Positions 46,460-56,791 of a stretch of DNA of 64,000 nt are shown here, in pieces. This stretch comes from Polyporus tsugae (taxonomy: Eukaryota; Basidiomycota; Agaricomycetes; Polyporales; Polyporaceae). The number at the start of each line of letters is the position of its first letter. The first letter of the stretch is position 1. Below the pieces are notes generated by a model. The model worked only from the letters and a program-made list of their open reading frames with translations. It did not search any database and was not told the origin of the DNA. A program made the translations under genes and the position numbers. Location: NCBI GenBank assembly GCA_024305745.1, contig JAHRBS010000008.1, positions 1,178,001 to 1,242,000 of the forward strand. Direction: 5' to 3'.

Positions 46460-48032
46460 TCAATCTGGGGTATACGGCGGAGGAAGCGTCGCGCTGGGGC
46501 GACCCTCCCGCCAGCCCGAGTCGGCCTCCCGCTCAGGCGAAGCTTTCGCGGCGCCACCCGAACGCCGTACGCGTCCAATCAGGCTACTACTTTGCGGAGA
46601 CCGTGACGCCAGCGCCGCGGTCGGGCTTGAGGTCGTCGGGCTCAAGGCGCGATTACCGGCAGTAGCAGCAGCCGGTGAGGGCGGAGCGGGGAAACCAGCG
46701 ACGTCGGCCAGGACCGTGTGGTTGGCGCTGCTGCCAGAATGGGTGTCAAACCTTCTCGCAACGGTGGCGGACTTTGGCTGCGGACTTGGCACCAGTGGGG
46801 CGGGGCCGGACCGTGACACTGGGGACGCTGCATCCGAGGGATCGGGAGGGAGCAGGAGGCTGTGTCTTGTGACGAGGTCTAGATGTATGCATTGTGCGAT
46901 CAGAGACGCGATACGGGACGATGCGGAAAGGTGAGGACACTGGTATTAGACTTACTGTCGGCGGCGTAGAGCGCGCGACGCCGTCTTCTGACGCAGCAGA
47001 AAACGAAGACGGCGAGGCCCACGAAGAAGGCTCCGCCACCGACTACGCTGCCTGCTATGATTCCTGCGATGTTCTTCTTCGGGACCACGGGACTTGAGCT
47101 TGATGTCGAAATAGGTGTTCCAGATGGGTAGTGGTGGATAAGACAGTGGTAGGCAACGTCGTGCTCGAGAGCTGTCCAGGAATGACTGTTGGTGCTCGGT
47201 TCTCGGCAGGGTCTGGATTGATTGCGAGTCAAAAGGACTGCCGAGAGTCTGGGTGGATGAATGGAGAGACTCACGGAGCGCAGCGAGGGCCTGAGCTGTC
47301 TTGAGATCGAACATGTCGTCCTTACGATGGCACTCAGTATTGGGCACTACGATCCTTTGTATTGGAGCTCACCGCGATAGGTAGAAATGCCCATCCTGGG
47401 ACAGCAGTGCCGTTCGGTATGGTGTCTGAGAACCTGTGATTTCGGATTGTCAAAGATAACAGGCCTCGCGTTCTCGATTCCACCTACTTCTGGATGTAAA
47501 GAGGCTTGCACTGTGCCGAGTAAACAATCCATCTGAAAGAAACGTTATAGCATTAGCAGAACGCAAAGTCCTAGAGCACAGTGAGCTATGTGTGTGAGAT
47601 ACTTACGGGTCAATTGCGAGACCGCGCCCTTGACACACAGCGCAGGCCGACAACGTTGAGTACCACACCGTCGAGCATGTACACACGCCGTATTCGAAGG
47701 TGAAGCTCAAATAAGGGTCATCCAAATTTGTATAGTTGGTCCCAGGACTGAGCGCGGCTGGTATGACGCAATTATCTGCAAAATAATCAGCAAGAAACTG
47801 CGTAAAAGCTGCGTTTGGGGGTCTTACTAATATTTTCGATACACCCGTCCCCGCAGGAGGTAAACAAATGGGAGGTGACCACGCACGGGCTCTGGCCCAG
47901 TGAATTGAACATCTGCAACCTCTGTCAGTCCCAAACAGTCAACATTCGACCACCAGCGGTCTGATGTATCGCAATTACCCAATCATATTGTTTGGAACAG
48001 GTGGCATTGGTGGTCACCGTGGAGTCCGACAT
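46460..48032 (-). CDS. Cysteine-rich type I membrane protein with proline-rich tail
   Basis: A seven-exon model: 48032-47979, 47912-47828, 47775-47607, 47532-47488, 47433-47373, about 47295-46956, and 46878-46460. The ectodomain has CSKQYDW spliced to MFNSLGQSPCVVTSHLFTSC, then NNCVIPAAL, CTCSTVWYSTLSACAVCQG, IVYSAQCKPLYIQ and SDTIPNGTAVPGWAFLPIA. The NSLGQSPC block and the CxCSTV...SACxxCQG motif recur in an uncharacterised basidiomycete surface family. A helix follows (GIIAGSVVGGGAFFVGLAVF, then VFCCVRRRRR), then a long cytosolic region ending LPPPYTPD. The exon starting near 47295 may hide another intron. The first exon lacks a signal peptide, so an upstream exon could be missing. A receptor or adhesion role is possible but not shown. 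Confidence 0.65.
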
Positions 48033-50029
48033 GGTGGCTGAGTGAGGAGCAAAGTCAAAGGGGGAGAGCCAACCACTGCACAGCTAGGGCAGGATCCAGG
48101 TTGGAAACAGTCCAAGGTGGTATTTGAGCGTTGGCAACGCCGCCACCCTCTGATCGGCATCGTGACTTGCCCAACAACCTTGAGGAAACACCGCGCCATT
48201 ACGCTATGCCGTATACCTTCCGCAACAGAAGTCGATGCGTTCGCAGGGAAATTGATCACAGTGGTTGCGCGAGGAGGGACAGCGTGAGAAGCATATCTGA
48301 GGACATACGGCGGTACTCACATGTCGATGTTCTCGAGTTCCCTCGCCGATCGCACGATGGGCACTTGTACTAGGGAGTCGGAATGCGATCCTGAGGAAGG
48401 AATACTCGAGGTTTTCAGAGAGTGTCCGAGAAGGTTCAGAGAGGTTGCCAATGATATGTGCTTCCACGAGTGACCCAAGCATGGTGCCGCAGTGAGCAGT
48501 TCAACTTAGGTGCGCTCAGCGGCTCCGAGTCATGATGGCAGAATCGGCACTGAAGTGGCACTCTTTCGGGGTGTTATAAGGCCTTATAAGTCAGGCTAAT
48601 AACCCTGTAAACAATAAATCCCGGGGCTGTGCAGCGGTGAGCGTCGATTCAATTTCAACCCCTCCCCGTGAACTCAGGCTTGCACTCCCCAGTCCCCCTT
48701 GTTTTCAACTATTGTGCATCTCGCCGTGTCGATGGCACTGCGTACCAGTCATTGCAGCTCGGTGGGGTGACGTTTCCCCCGCCGCCCACGCATCACACCC
48801 AGCCCCTCGGTGGTGGGTTTACAGGCTAACCGTTACAACTGGTACGCGATAGTACGCCTTCGATTGTGCAACGCATACTACGACAAAATTAACCATGTTT
48901 CGTTCAAGTGTTGTGCGTATGGGTACTAACTCAGCGGGTGTATACAGCATACAGCCGGCTTCGAGATTGTTAACGGCGAAACGTCTCGGGATAAACCAGG
49001 CATGTTTTGTTTTCGTCGTTGGTGACGTTCATCTTGGACCGTTAACTGCGGCAACGGGTATAAGATCCTAGGTATGTTCCCAGTCGTTTTGAGTGGTTGG
49101 CAGCCAGCTGAGGCTGGCGTCTGCTAGACTTCTCGACCGGTGACTGCGCGGCAAATGCCCGTCCCCTACCCCTGGCCTTCCGGAATTCCTCTCCATCATC
49201 CACTTACCCCTTCGTCCGCCTCGTAACCCTCGACACCTACTTCCGTATCCCTCAACTCGCGATCTGCGCCCCTGACCCGTGGCATTTTTATCGCATACCG
49301 CAATGTCATCTTACACGCTTCAAAACAGAGCAATCTGGAGGATCGACGAAGGAGAGGTCCTTCGAATCCCCCTCCCCGCCCGCGTCCTCCAGCGTCCTCT
49401 CCCGCGACGAATCAACGTGGCCCCCACCAGACCGCTGTCAACGGAATGGAGACCGTCGTTTGATTCCTGGTCCCAAGCCTGTACAACACGCCCGGCAGCC
49501 CCGAGATCGCGAGGCGGAACAAGCAGCTAGCGAACGCCCGCATCTTGAATTGTAAGGGACTCTTCCTCCTGCTCCCGGACGCTGCATGATGGGTCTTATC
49601 GCCATGATTGGCTTGGTCACATTGACTTCGAGGCGTTGGCATCGGCTGCACTGTGTTCTGTTGAACGGAGGACTGGCAGGGTTGGAGCCATGTTGCCTTT
49701 GCATAGGCGCGTAGTGTTCGGCGATATATGTATCTAGTGTGTGCCTCAAAATTCCACACTTGTTGCATACTTTATGAGCCTCACCGGTGTGCCGTGAAGA
49801 TTTTATTCACCTCAGGAGGAAAATATAAATATATCTGGTATGTTATCACTGTGCTGTTACAAGAACCATGAGAGAACACAGGTTCAGTCCAAGTCAGGTG
49901 TGCCCATCTGTCGGAGGGTCTCGTTGCAGTGGGGTTTGTTCTGTGTAAGGTGGTGCTCCGTCCCCAGAAGGTTCTGGACGTGGTTTAGTGGTGGGTCCCT
50001 ATTCCAAATGCACGTCAGTGACGGCAATT
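48033..50029. other. About 2 kb without a supportable gene
   Basis: Contains the upstream region of the membrane protein gene (a small frame at 48204-48482 minus might be an extra 5' exon) and the 3' side of DUF6535 copy 3. Nothing recognisable. Confidence 0.35.
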
Positions 50030-52280
50030 TCAAAAGAAATGCGTGCAGTAGCGTACACCAGGAATAACACTCTCTTGACGGCTATCCGGAATCGTTTCTA
50101 GGCCTCTCAGTGCGGCAAAGTCGTTATCCAAAGTATGGCTGGCTGTGGCAATGGACCTCTTCAGGCGACGGCGAGTGATGGTCAGGTCCACGTTCGGGTG
50201 CGCTAGCTTTACAGCCTGCCATGCACTCTCCAAAGCCGTGATTGCCTGTGGAGAAATCACGTCGAACTTTCGTTCCAGACGGTGTCTCAGTGCAATGAGG
50301 GGCGCCATAACGAGTTGGATGCTGTAGCTGAAAGAGTGCATGAAGCGGCCGGCTTCGCGGTCTTCTGTCGACATATCGCTGCCGACCGCTTTCCAATCTA
50401 GCCTTTCGAGGGCGTCTGCGAAGTACGACAGAATGTCCCGCCCGTGGTGGCATAGGGATTGCTCCTCCTCAGGGGAGAGTGAGGTGCTGTCGTAGAGCGA
50501 CTGGGAGAGACACTTGACGACGCCACGCGCGTACTTGATCCATGACATGAAGGAGCCGAAGTCCCGGGACGCTGAGGGGTCGCTATGCTTGAGGTACCAT
50601 TCGTACATCGATAAAACTGGAGAACATTGAGACTTCACAGTGCCCACGCCAGAAGTAGTGGAATAGGTACCGACCGTTTTGGCAGGCCTTGTAGGATAGA
50701 CAGACGCCTTTGATGTGGTACATCGCCAGTTGATTCTCGAGCCTGGAGAGCGCGACTTCCGAGACATCCCCGTGTCCTACCGCGAGCATCGCGAGCGTAG
50801 ACGTGCAGAGCTCAACGTCCAAGAACAGCACGTTCGGGAGGAAGCGCTCCAATAGGCCTTTCGCCTGTGCCTGCCACTGCGCGCGCCACACCGGCAATAG
50901 CTTCTCGCTGTCGATCGCGAGGAGGTGCCGCAGGGCGGTCAGCACGGGGCGCGCGAGGAACTCCTTGCGCACCTCGTGCGTGTGCCGCCACGCGCTCTTG
51001 CCCCACTGGCCCGCCCACGCGCGGAAGATATCGTCGAAGCAAAGCGCGACGTGCTCGCGCGGCAGGTCCGCGAGCACCACATGAAGCGTCGCGAGGTGGC
51101 GCGTCGAGAAGGTCGTCGTGTACGCCATGACGGCGGTGCTCCGGTCGAGCTCGCCCGTCGCGCGGAGGATCTCGGACTGCTCGCGCCCGCGCCAGCGCGG
51201 CGTCTCCTCGAGGCTGCGCGCCCACAGGTCGAGCCTGTGCAGGAGCCGGAAGCGGAAGTTGGTGAGGTGGCGGAGCGTCCACGCGCCTGCCTGCAGCGTG
51301 CGGATGGCGCTGTTGCGGACGGCGCGGAAGGCAATGTAGACGGCGACGGCTTGAGGGGAGCGGTAGCAGCAGTCCAACCAGATGGCGGGCGCGACCGTCA
51401 CGACGAGGAGGAAAAGGAACAGCGCGCCAACGAGACAAGAGGCGGAGATGGCGACCGTGGGGTAGAGACTCCAGAGAAGCACGAGCAGTCCGGCTAGGAA
51501 GAGGACGAGGGCGACCTGGAGGAGGATGGATGGGAAGAAAATGATGGTGCCGACGCGCCATCGAAGGAGACCGTTGAGTCGATACTGGCGCAGCCGCGCA
51601 CTTTCGCGCGAGTTCCCTGACAGTCCGATCGAGAGGCCGTTTAACCATTGTTTGACGATGAGAGCGATAGAGGCGGATGCAAGACTGCAAACGAGACTGG
51701 AGAACCAGAGCGAGTTGATCCATATGCCGGACGCTGATGGGACGAAAGGGGCCTGGACCTGGACCAGCGGGCGAGAGGGCTGCGTGGAGTTGATGAACTG
51801 GGTGTTGACGGAGAGACTGTTGAGCTGCGCAGAGATCTGCTCAAGGATTGTGAGCGTAGGGTCGTTGGGACCGGGTTGGAGAAGCTGGTATGTTTGGACA
51901 TTGAACGCCGTGAGGACTGCTGACAGCAAACCCGCCTGGTACGCCGCGGCAACGTTAACATGTTTCTGAGCAAGGTACGACCCCAACGTGGATACTGACG
52001 AAGACGAGGAGACTGTCCATCTCCTTTTGCCACCGTTCAATCATTTCGTCGTGAAACTCTTTCACTGCCTCGGCGGCATTTTGCCACACTTGAGCTTTCT
52101 GTTCTTCGCTAAACTCTTCTTGGAGTTCCTTCCTTAATTCCTGTGGGAGTATGAATTAGTGAAAGACTCCAGGTGCTTTGTTGTCGTTGAACCTCGCACC
52201 TCACGACTTGGTATACGCCAGTTCTCGTGCTTTGGAAACTCAGACACGCGCTCGGAAACGTCACTGCTTGAAGTGCCCAT
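50030..52280 (-). CDS. DUF6535 family membrane protein, copy 3
   Basis: Four exons: 52280-52200, 52140-52000, 51935-50675 and 50616-50030, giving 689 residues. It reads EEQKAQVWQNAAEAVKEFHD, RWQKEMDSLLVF spliced to AGLLSAVLTAFNVQTYQLLQ, LWFSSLVCSLASASIALIVK, IIFFPSILLQVALVLFLAG, SCLVGALFLFLLVV, RSTAVMAYTTTFSTRHL and, after the last intron, VLSMYEWYLKHSDPS. It matches copies 1 and 2 in domain order and intron positions but lies on the opposite strand about 13 kb away. The end is uncertain: a possible intron starting GTGTAC near 50047 would give a slightly different C-terminus. Role unknown. Confidence 0.77.
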
Positions 52281-52809
52281 CCTGAACAAGGCTAGATTGT
52301 TAGCAACAGTCTTAATGACCCACCAGGTTGTGCGGAGGCATACCTTGAGGATATGTGAAGGTCGCAGAGCTGTACAAAGGCAGTGCTGGCACTCGGAGGC
52401 TTGCCTTCCATTCAGAGGAAGTGTTCGTAACTTTAACCGTGAGAGTCGTCACCTTGTTTGAGTTTGACTGCATCATTGTGCCACCGTGGAACCAAGCTGA
52501 CTGTCCACCATGGATAGCAAATCAGTACGTAGTCCACTGACATCACCATATATCGATAGTATGACGCATTGTCGGACTGTAATCTGCGTCCAGGAGAGAG
52601 TCGTGGTTCGAGAGGATAACTACACCTTCGTGAACGGCCGCCCAAATTTCAGTACAGTCTGTTCTATAGTGCCTGGAGAGCGGCGTCAGCATCATGACTC
52701 ATCCAAGCTTCTCCGGTTTATCTAGATAAGTACGATGCTGATGCAAGTATTTCGGAGAGGACGCTATCTACAATCAAAGCGCACAGTATACACGACGAAC
52801 ACCACGGGA
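52281..52809. other. Intergenic, no gene seen
   Basis: Promoter side of DUF6535 copy 3 and 3' flank of the WD40 gene. Confidence 0.4.
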
Positions 52810-53727
52810 TCAATGCCCTGGTAGGAAGGTCGACAAATGACGGATGCAAACTACCCCCACCGAATCTGCGGAAGCCAAGAACTCGCCATCGGGAGAAAAC
52901 GCTACATGCAATACGCTCGCCGTGTGCTCAGTGAGCGCCGCCACGCACGAGCCGTCGCCCGTCTTCCACAGCTGGACCAACCTTCCCACCGATGCGGTGG
53001 CAACATACTTCCCGTCAGGAGAAAATCTTGCTTTCGTGATCGCGAACTCGCCTCCCTCAAGCAAGACCGTTTCTCTCCCTTGCTCCGCATCCCAGATCTT
53101 CGCGGAACCGTCGCACGAAGCGGACAGAACGGATCTGCCATCCGGAGAGAATGAAACATCTGTCACTAGCATCGTATGTCCCTCCATCACAGCGAGCGCG
53201 GCGCCAGTCGCGACGTCCCAGATTCGAACGACGTGCTCGGCATGGGCGGTGACAATGCGTCTGCTCTCGGGATCGAACGAGAGCTCTTTGACAGGGACAC
53301 CTCCATCGGTGGGGTGCGAAGGAACCCTCTTTGGCTGCTCCCCCGTGAGCGGGCTCCAGATTGTGCATCCACACCATGTTCTGGGTGGTAGAGCCGTCCA
53401 TGCTAGATAGCGCGAGTCGGGAGAGACCCGCATGCCATGAAATCCGAGGACGTGCCCCGGATCGTCAAGCAGATCACGCTGCTCGAATGTGTGAGCATCC
53501 CAGATGCGCACCGTCCCCTCCGCAGAGGCCGACGTTATCAGTGCGCCATCGGGGGACCAGGGGCAGGCGGCGACGGTGCTCGTGTGGCCCTCAAGCACGA
53601 CAGCTTGCTGGACGCCGTTGCTGATGTCCCATACTACCGAAATAACCATCGGATGGGTGCGAGTCAAGAGTGAAGACAAGGTTACTGAGTATAGTCCGAC
53701 TCGAGTTAAGCAGGTATTCGATTGCAC
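52810..53727 (-). CDS. WD40-repeat protein, probably 5'-truncated
   Basis: An open frame of 305 codons holds about five to six WD40 blades: LEGHTSTVAACPWSPDGALI...VRIWDA, GFHGMRVSPDSRYLAW...CTIWSP, VKELSFDPESRRIVTAH...VRIWDV, MEGHTMLVTDVSFSPDGRSV...AKIWDA, ITKARFSPDGKYVATAS...VQLWKT and LTEHTASVLHVAFSPDGEFL. A closed propeller usually needs seven, and the first 35 residues are not WD40-like. Sequence before VWDISNGV looks like an intron acceptor (TTTCGGTAG at about 53634). The true 5' exons are probably missing or further upstream, where a decayed F-box gene now lies within 100 bp. It may be a leftover of a larger NLR-type or signalling protein; that is conjecture. Confidence 0.6.
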   Translation of the reverse strand: MQSNTCLTRVGLYSVTLSSLLTRTHPMVISVVWDISNGVQQAVVLEGHTSTVAACPWSPDGALITSASAEGTVRIWDAHTFEQRDLLDDPGHVLGFHGMRVSPDSRYLAWTALPPRTWCGCTIWSPLTGEQPKRVPSHPTDGGVPVKELSFDPESRRIVTAHAEHVVRIWDVATGAALAVMEGHTMLVTDVSFSPDGRSVLSASCDGSAKIWDAEQGRETVLLEGGEFAITKARFSPDGKYVATASVGRLVQLWKTGDGSCVAALTEHTASVLHVAFSPDGEFLASADSVGVVCIRHLSTFLPGH

Positions 53728-53825
53728 GAATGTCCACAGTTGTGCTGAACTTCGAAAATCAGTGTTTCAGCGGCACACTCCATGCATTCAAACAAGTCTT
53801 CGAACATAACTCACCTGCAGGCTTC

Positions 53826-54492
53826 TCATCTGCATCGATCGGGCAATTGTGTCCGTCTCCAAGCCGCCTCCATCGAGGACTTGATCCAAATGCAGGAACA
53901 GGTTAGGTTACAGATGCCGGTGAACGCCGAGACCAGCCCGATGAAGTCGGATATGTCCTCGAAGGGGACGTATGCCAGCTCCAGACTCCGGACGTTGCTG
54001 CTGTAGCTTTGGTAGCTCGATAGCGCACAGCCACGGCACGAGAGCCAGGCCCCCGCCTGCGAACGACGCTCAGTCCCTGCCATTCCCATCTCCCACGTGC
54101 GCACGTTTGGAAGTCGGAAGAGGAGGTGTAAAGGAACAACGTGTAGCATGCGGACGGTTGGGTGAGTGTCGCTGATGGGAACAAAGATGGAGTGGACAAG
54201 GTTCGGGACGAGGGGGAGAACCCACGGGTGTGAGTCGAGGAACTGGCTGAAGGATTCCGCCCGTTGTGGAGTCTGAAGCTTGAAGGAGTATGCTGCTGAA
54301 AAGGTTATATCGAGCACGGGGCAGGAAGGCGTGGCATGTGAGAGAGAGATGGCGTAGGGAAGCGGTGTCGTTGCTGGCTTGGTCGATGACCTCCTCGAAT
54401 ATCTCTATCGGAGGCATGTGGAGCGGTGCCATAGAGTGCCGCGCCGGGGATTGAGGTTCCTCAATCTCGAAAGGGAGACGATTTCGTCTCAT
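53826..54492 (-). pseudogene. F-box protein gene with a frameshift
   Basis: The 5' part reads MPPIEIFEEVIDQASND and LRHLSLTCHAFLPRARYNLF, a clear F-box. The protein then continues in a different frame as LQTPQRAESFSQFLDSHPW, VLPLVPNLVHSIFV and LLFRLPNVRTWEM, the usual continuation in basidiomycete F-box proteins. The one-base slip lies near 54270, and no intron can bridge it. The later part (SSNVRSLELAYVPFEDISDF and GLVSAFTGICNLTC) ends at 53826, earlier than typical full-length relatives. F-box proteins recruit substrates to SCF ubiquitin ligases; this copy looks defective unless the slip is a sequencing error. Confidence 0.6.
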
Positions 54493-56791
54493 GGTCGCCG
54501 TATGTAGAGGAGATACAGACAGATCAGGCGCTGCGAAGTTGCCGTCGACACACCTTTATGTCGTAAGCGCTGTATCGAGATAGTGATAATACGAGACTTC
54601 GATACATTGGCTCTGCTCTGTGGAGTGGCATCTGGGTCATTGCTGTTCATCCGCATAAAATAACTGCCAGTACCTCATACCACAATGTTACACTCTCACC
54701 AGCCCATGCATCTTTCAAGCCCCTTCCGAGTCGACGGAACATCGACACTCTTGAATCCCCTCAGGGCTAAAATATGTGGCCGTCGCCAGCGGTACGGAAT
54801 GTTCCTCCAGAAATGATGTCTCCAGTAAGCATGTCTCGCCCACTGAAGCAGCTCTTTCCACACTCACCACCCCACGATGCAGTTAACCAAGGGCCGATTT
54901 ACAGCAAACGGTGGGACTCGGATGTACTTCTTGTCTGCGCGACAACGCAGTGTAAGGGCGGACGTTGAACAGAACGCGCATATAACCACTGTAAGAGAGA
55001 ACAGGGATAATATGCACGGTGTGCGTCCCAGAGAAAGGTATGTCATTGTAAATCTGCCCCCATGCTGTATATGTCGGGCAGCCTGAACGGACGATGGCGG
55101 ATCCAGTACCGGACCAGTGTGACAGTGACTTAGCATTCTAGAACTATGCATTTACCATGTATATAAACGCTAACTCCCATATCCTGACGTCCACAGTACT
55201 TTGCCTTCATCACGATCCGCGTGATGCGACGGCAATAGCTTGAAGAGTCTGTCAAAGGACTCCATGGTGGCCCATTGCGCTATCTTGACATGGATAGTTA
55301 TGTATAGCTATAAAGCATCATCGCCTTACTTTGCCAGCTACTTCGTTTCAAACAGATAGATACTTACAGCATTTACCCAAAACCACACGCTACGGCGCTT
55401 CTTCTCGTTCTCGTCCCCCCCCCCCCCCCTTCGCCTTGCCTTCGCCCATTTACCGCAACTATAATGGGTACAATCGCAACCGCAAAGACGAGCATGGGGC
55501 AGGATATGACGGAGCTGTCTCTTGTTGTCGTCCCCTCACAGTGTATGCCCCTAGAGACTAGTCACCATTCGCCGAGCAAAACTGGAGTTACACGCCGGGT
55601 ACGTACCTTGCGCCATTTAACGGGGCATATGTTGGGTATATGCGAGGCCGACGCCGTTAACCGAACATTATAGTGGTCTCATATAATTTTTTCCGGCGCA
55701 TCGTACAACGAGCGTTGGAATCCAATTCCGTCGTTGGTGAGCGCATTCATACTAAGTACACCATCGGCGCTGAATGTTATGCCTGTGCAGTTATGGTTCC
55801 GACAATGGATTCCAAGGAAATAGTGACCAGGACGCCTCCGCGAGCGTAGTGTGCCTAGCCGTTTAGTTTGAACTGGCGAAGAACCCTTAGTGGCGCGCGT
55901 CTAGCTGTGTCTAGATAGGTCGGGCAGGTGCGTCGTCAGCCTTTTCTGATCCCAAGTGGACCAAGTGAATCATCGAGTGGACAGGCACAACCCACCTCGT
56001 TTTTGGTAGTGTCCAGGAGGAGGAGCGACAGCAGAAATCTCTTTCAGAGTGATCGGCGGGCACCCGACGCAACGACGTCGTGAACTCAAGTTTGCCGCGT
56101 GTTTGATATGCGAGCGAAAAACGCGATCCCGATTTAAATTTGTCGCGGGCCAACCCACGGTTTCCCGCCAAAGCTGTTGCTGCGCGTCCCGGCCCTCTGT
56201 TAGCCTCCATGACGAGGCCGGACAGAACAGGGGTACGTATCGGACACCATTCTCGGCCGAGGGCCAGCATCCCTTCGGTCAAAGGCAGGCTATGGCTACG
56301 TCATATCTCGTGGCGCATGTGGACGAGTATGATGCACGCGACGTCGCATCGCTCGCTGTTCGTCAGCACTGCCGGAGCTGTGCGGAGTCCACGGATTCGA
56401 ATAGGGCCCAGCTCCGGCGACGCTCATTCTATTTTCGATGCCATTACAACCTCTTGTCTCCTGCTGCTGAACTCTGTGAGCCTCCACTCTGCCCGTGCCC
56501 TCAGTCTTACGCTCATCCTCGGTGCTCGTCCTGCAGAACCGCAAACCGCCACCGTCATCCTTGGACGCCACTTCAAATGCCTACGACTTGTGTGACGGCG
56601 ACCGAGACCGTCGATCGGCCACAACTTCTTGTCAGTCTCTTTCCGGCCTCGTGCTCGGGCCTTCTTACGATATCTTCCCCCGATAGCTTCGCACCACCCA
56701 GTTTCTGAAGAGGGTATCCAACTTCCGCACCGCCAGCCGGAAAGGCGACAGTCCGAACAGGCCGTCGGGCATCCCAAGATCTGCTCAGTCT
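54493..56791. other. About 2.3 kb without a supportable gene
   Basis: Contains a run of 15 C at 55415-55429, a likely polymerase-slippage or assembly-sensitive site. From about 56100 onward it is GC- and CT-rich, the probable promoter and 5' leader of the PH-domain gene. Open frames overlap on both strands and carry no motif. Confidence 0.4.

Noticed and set aside
55415..55429. Run of 15 C as a regulatory element
   Set aside because: Homopolymers of this kind are common slippage or assembly artefacts; nothing around it suggests function.
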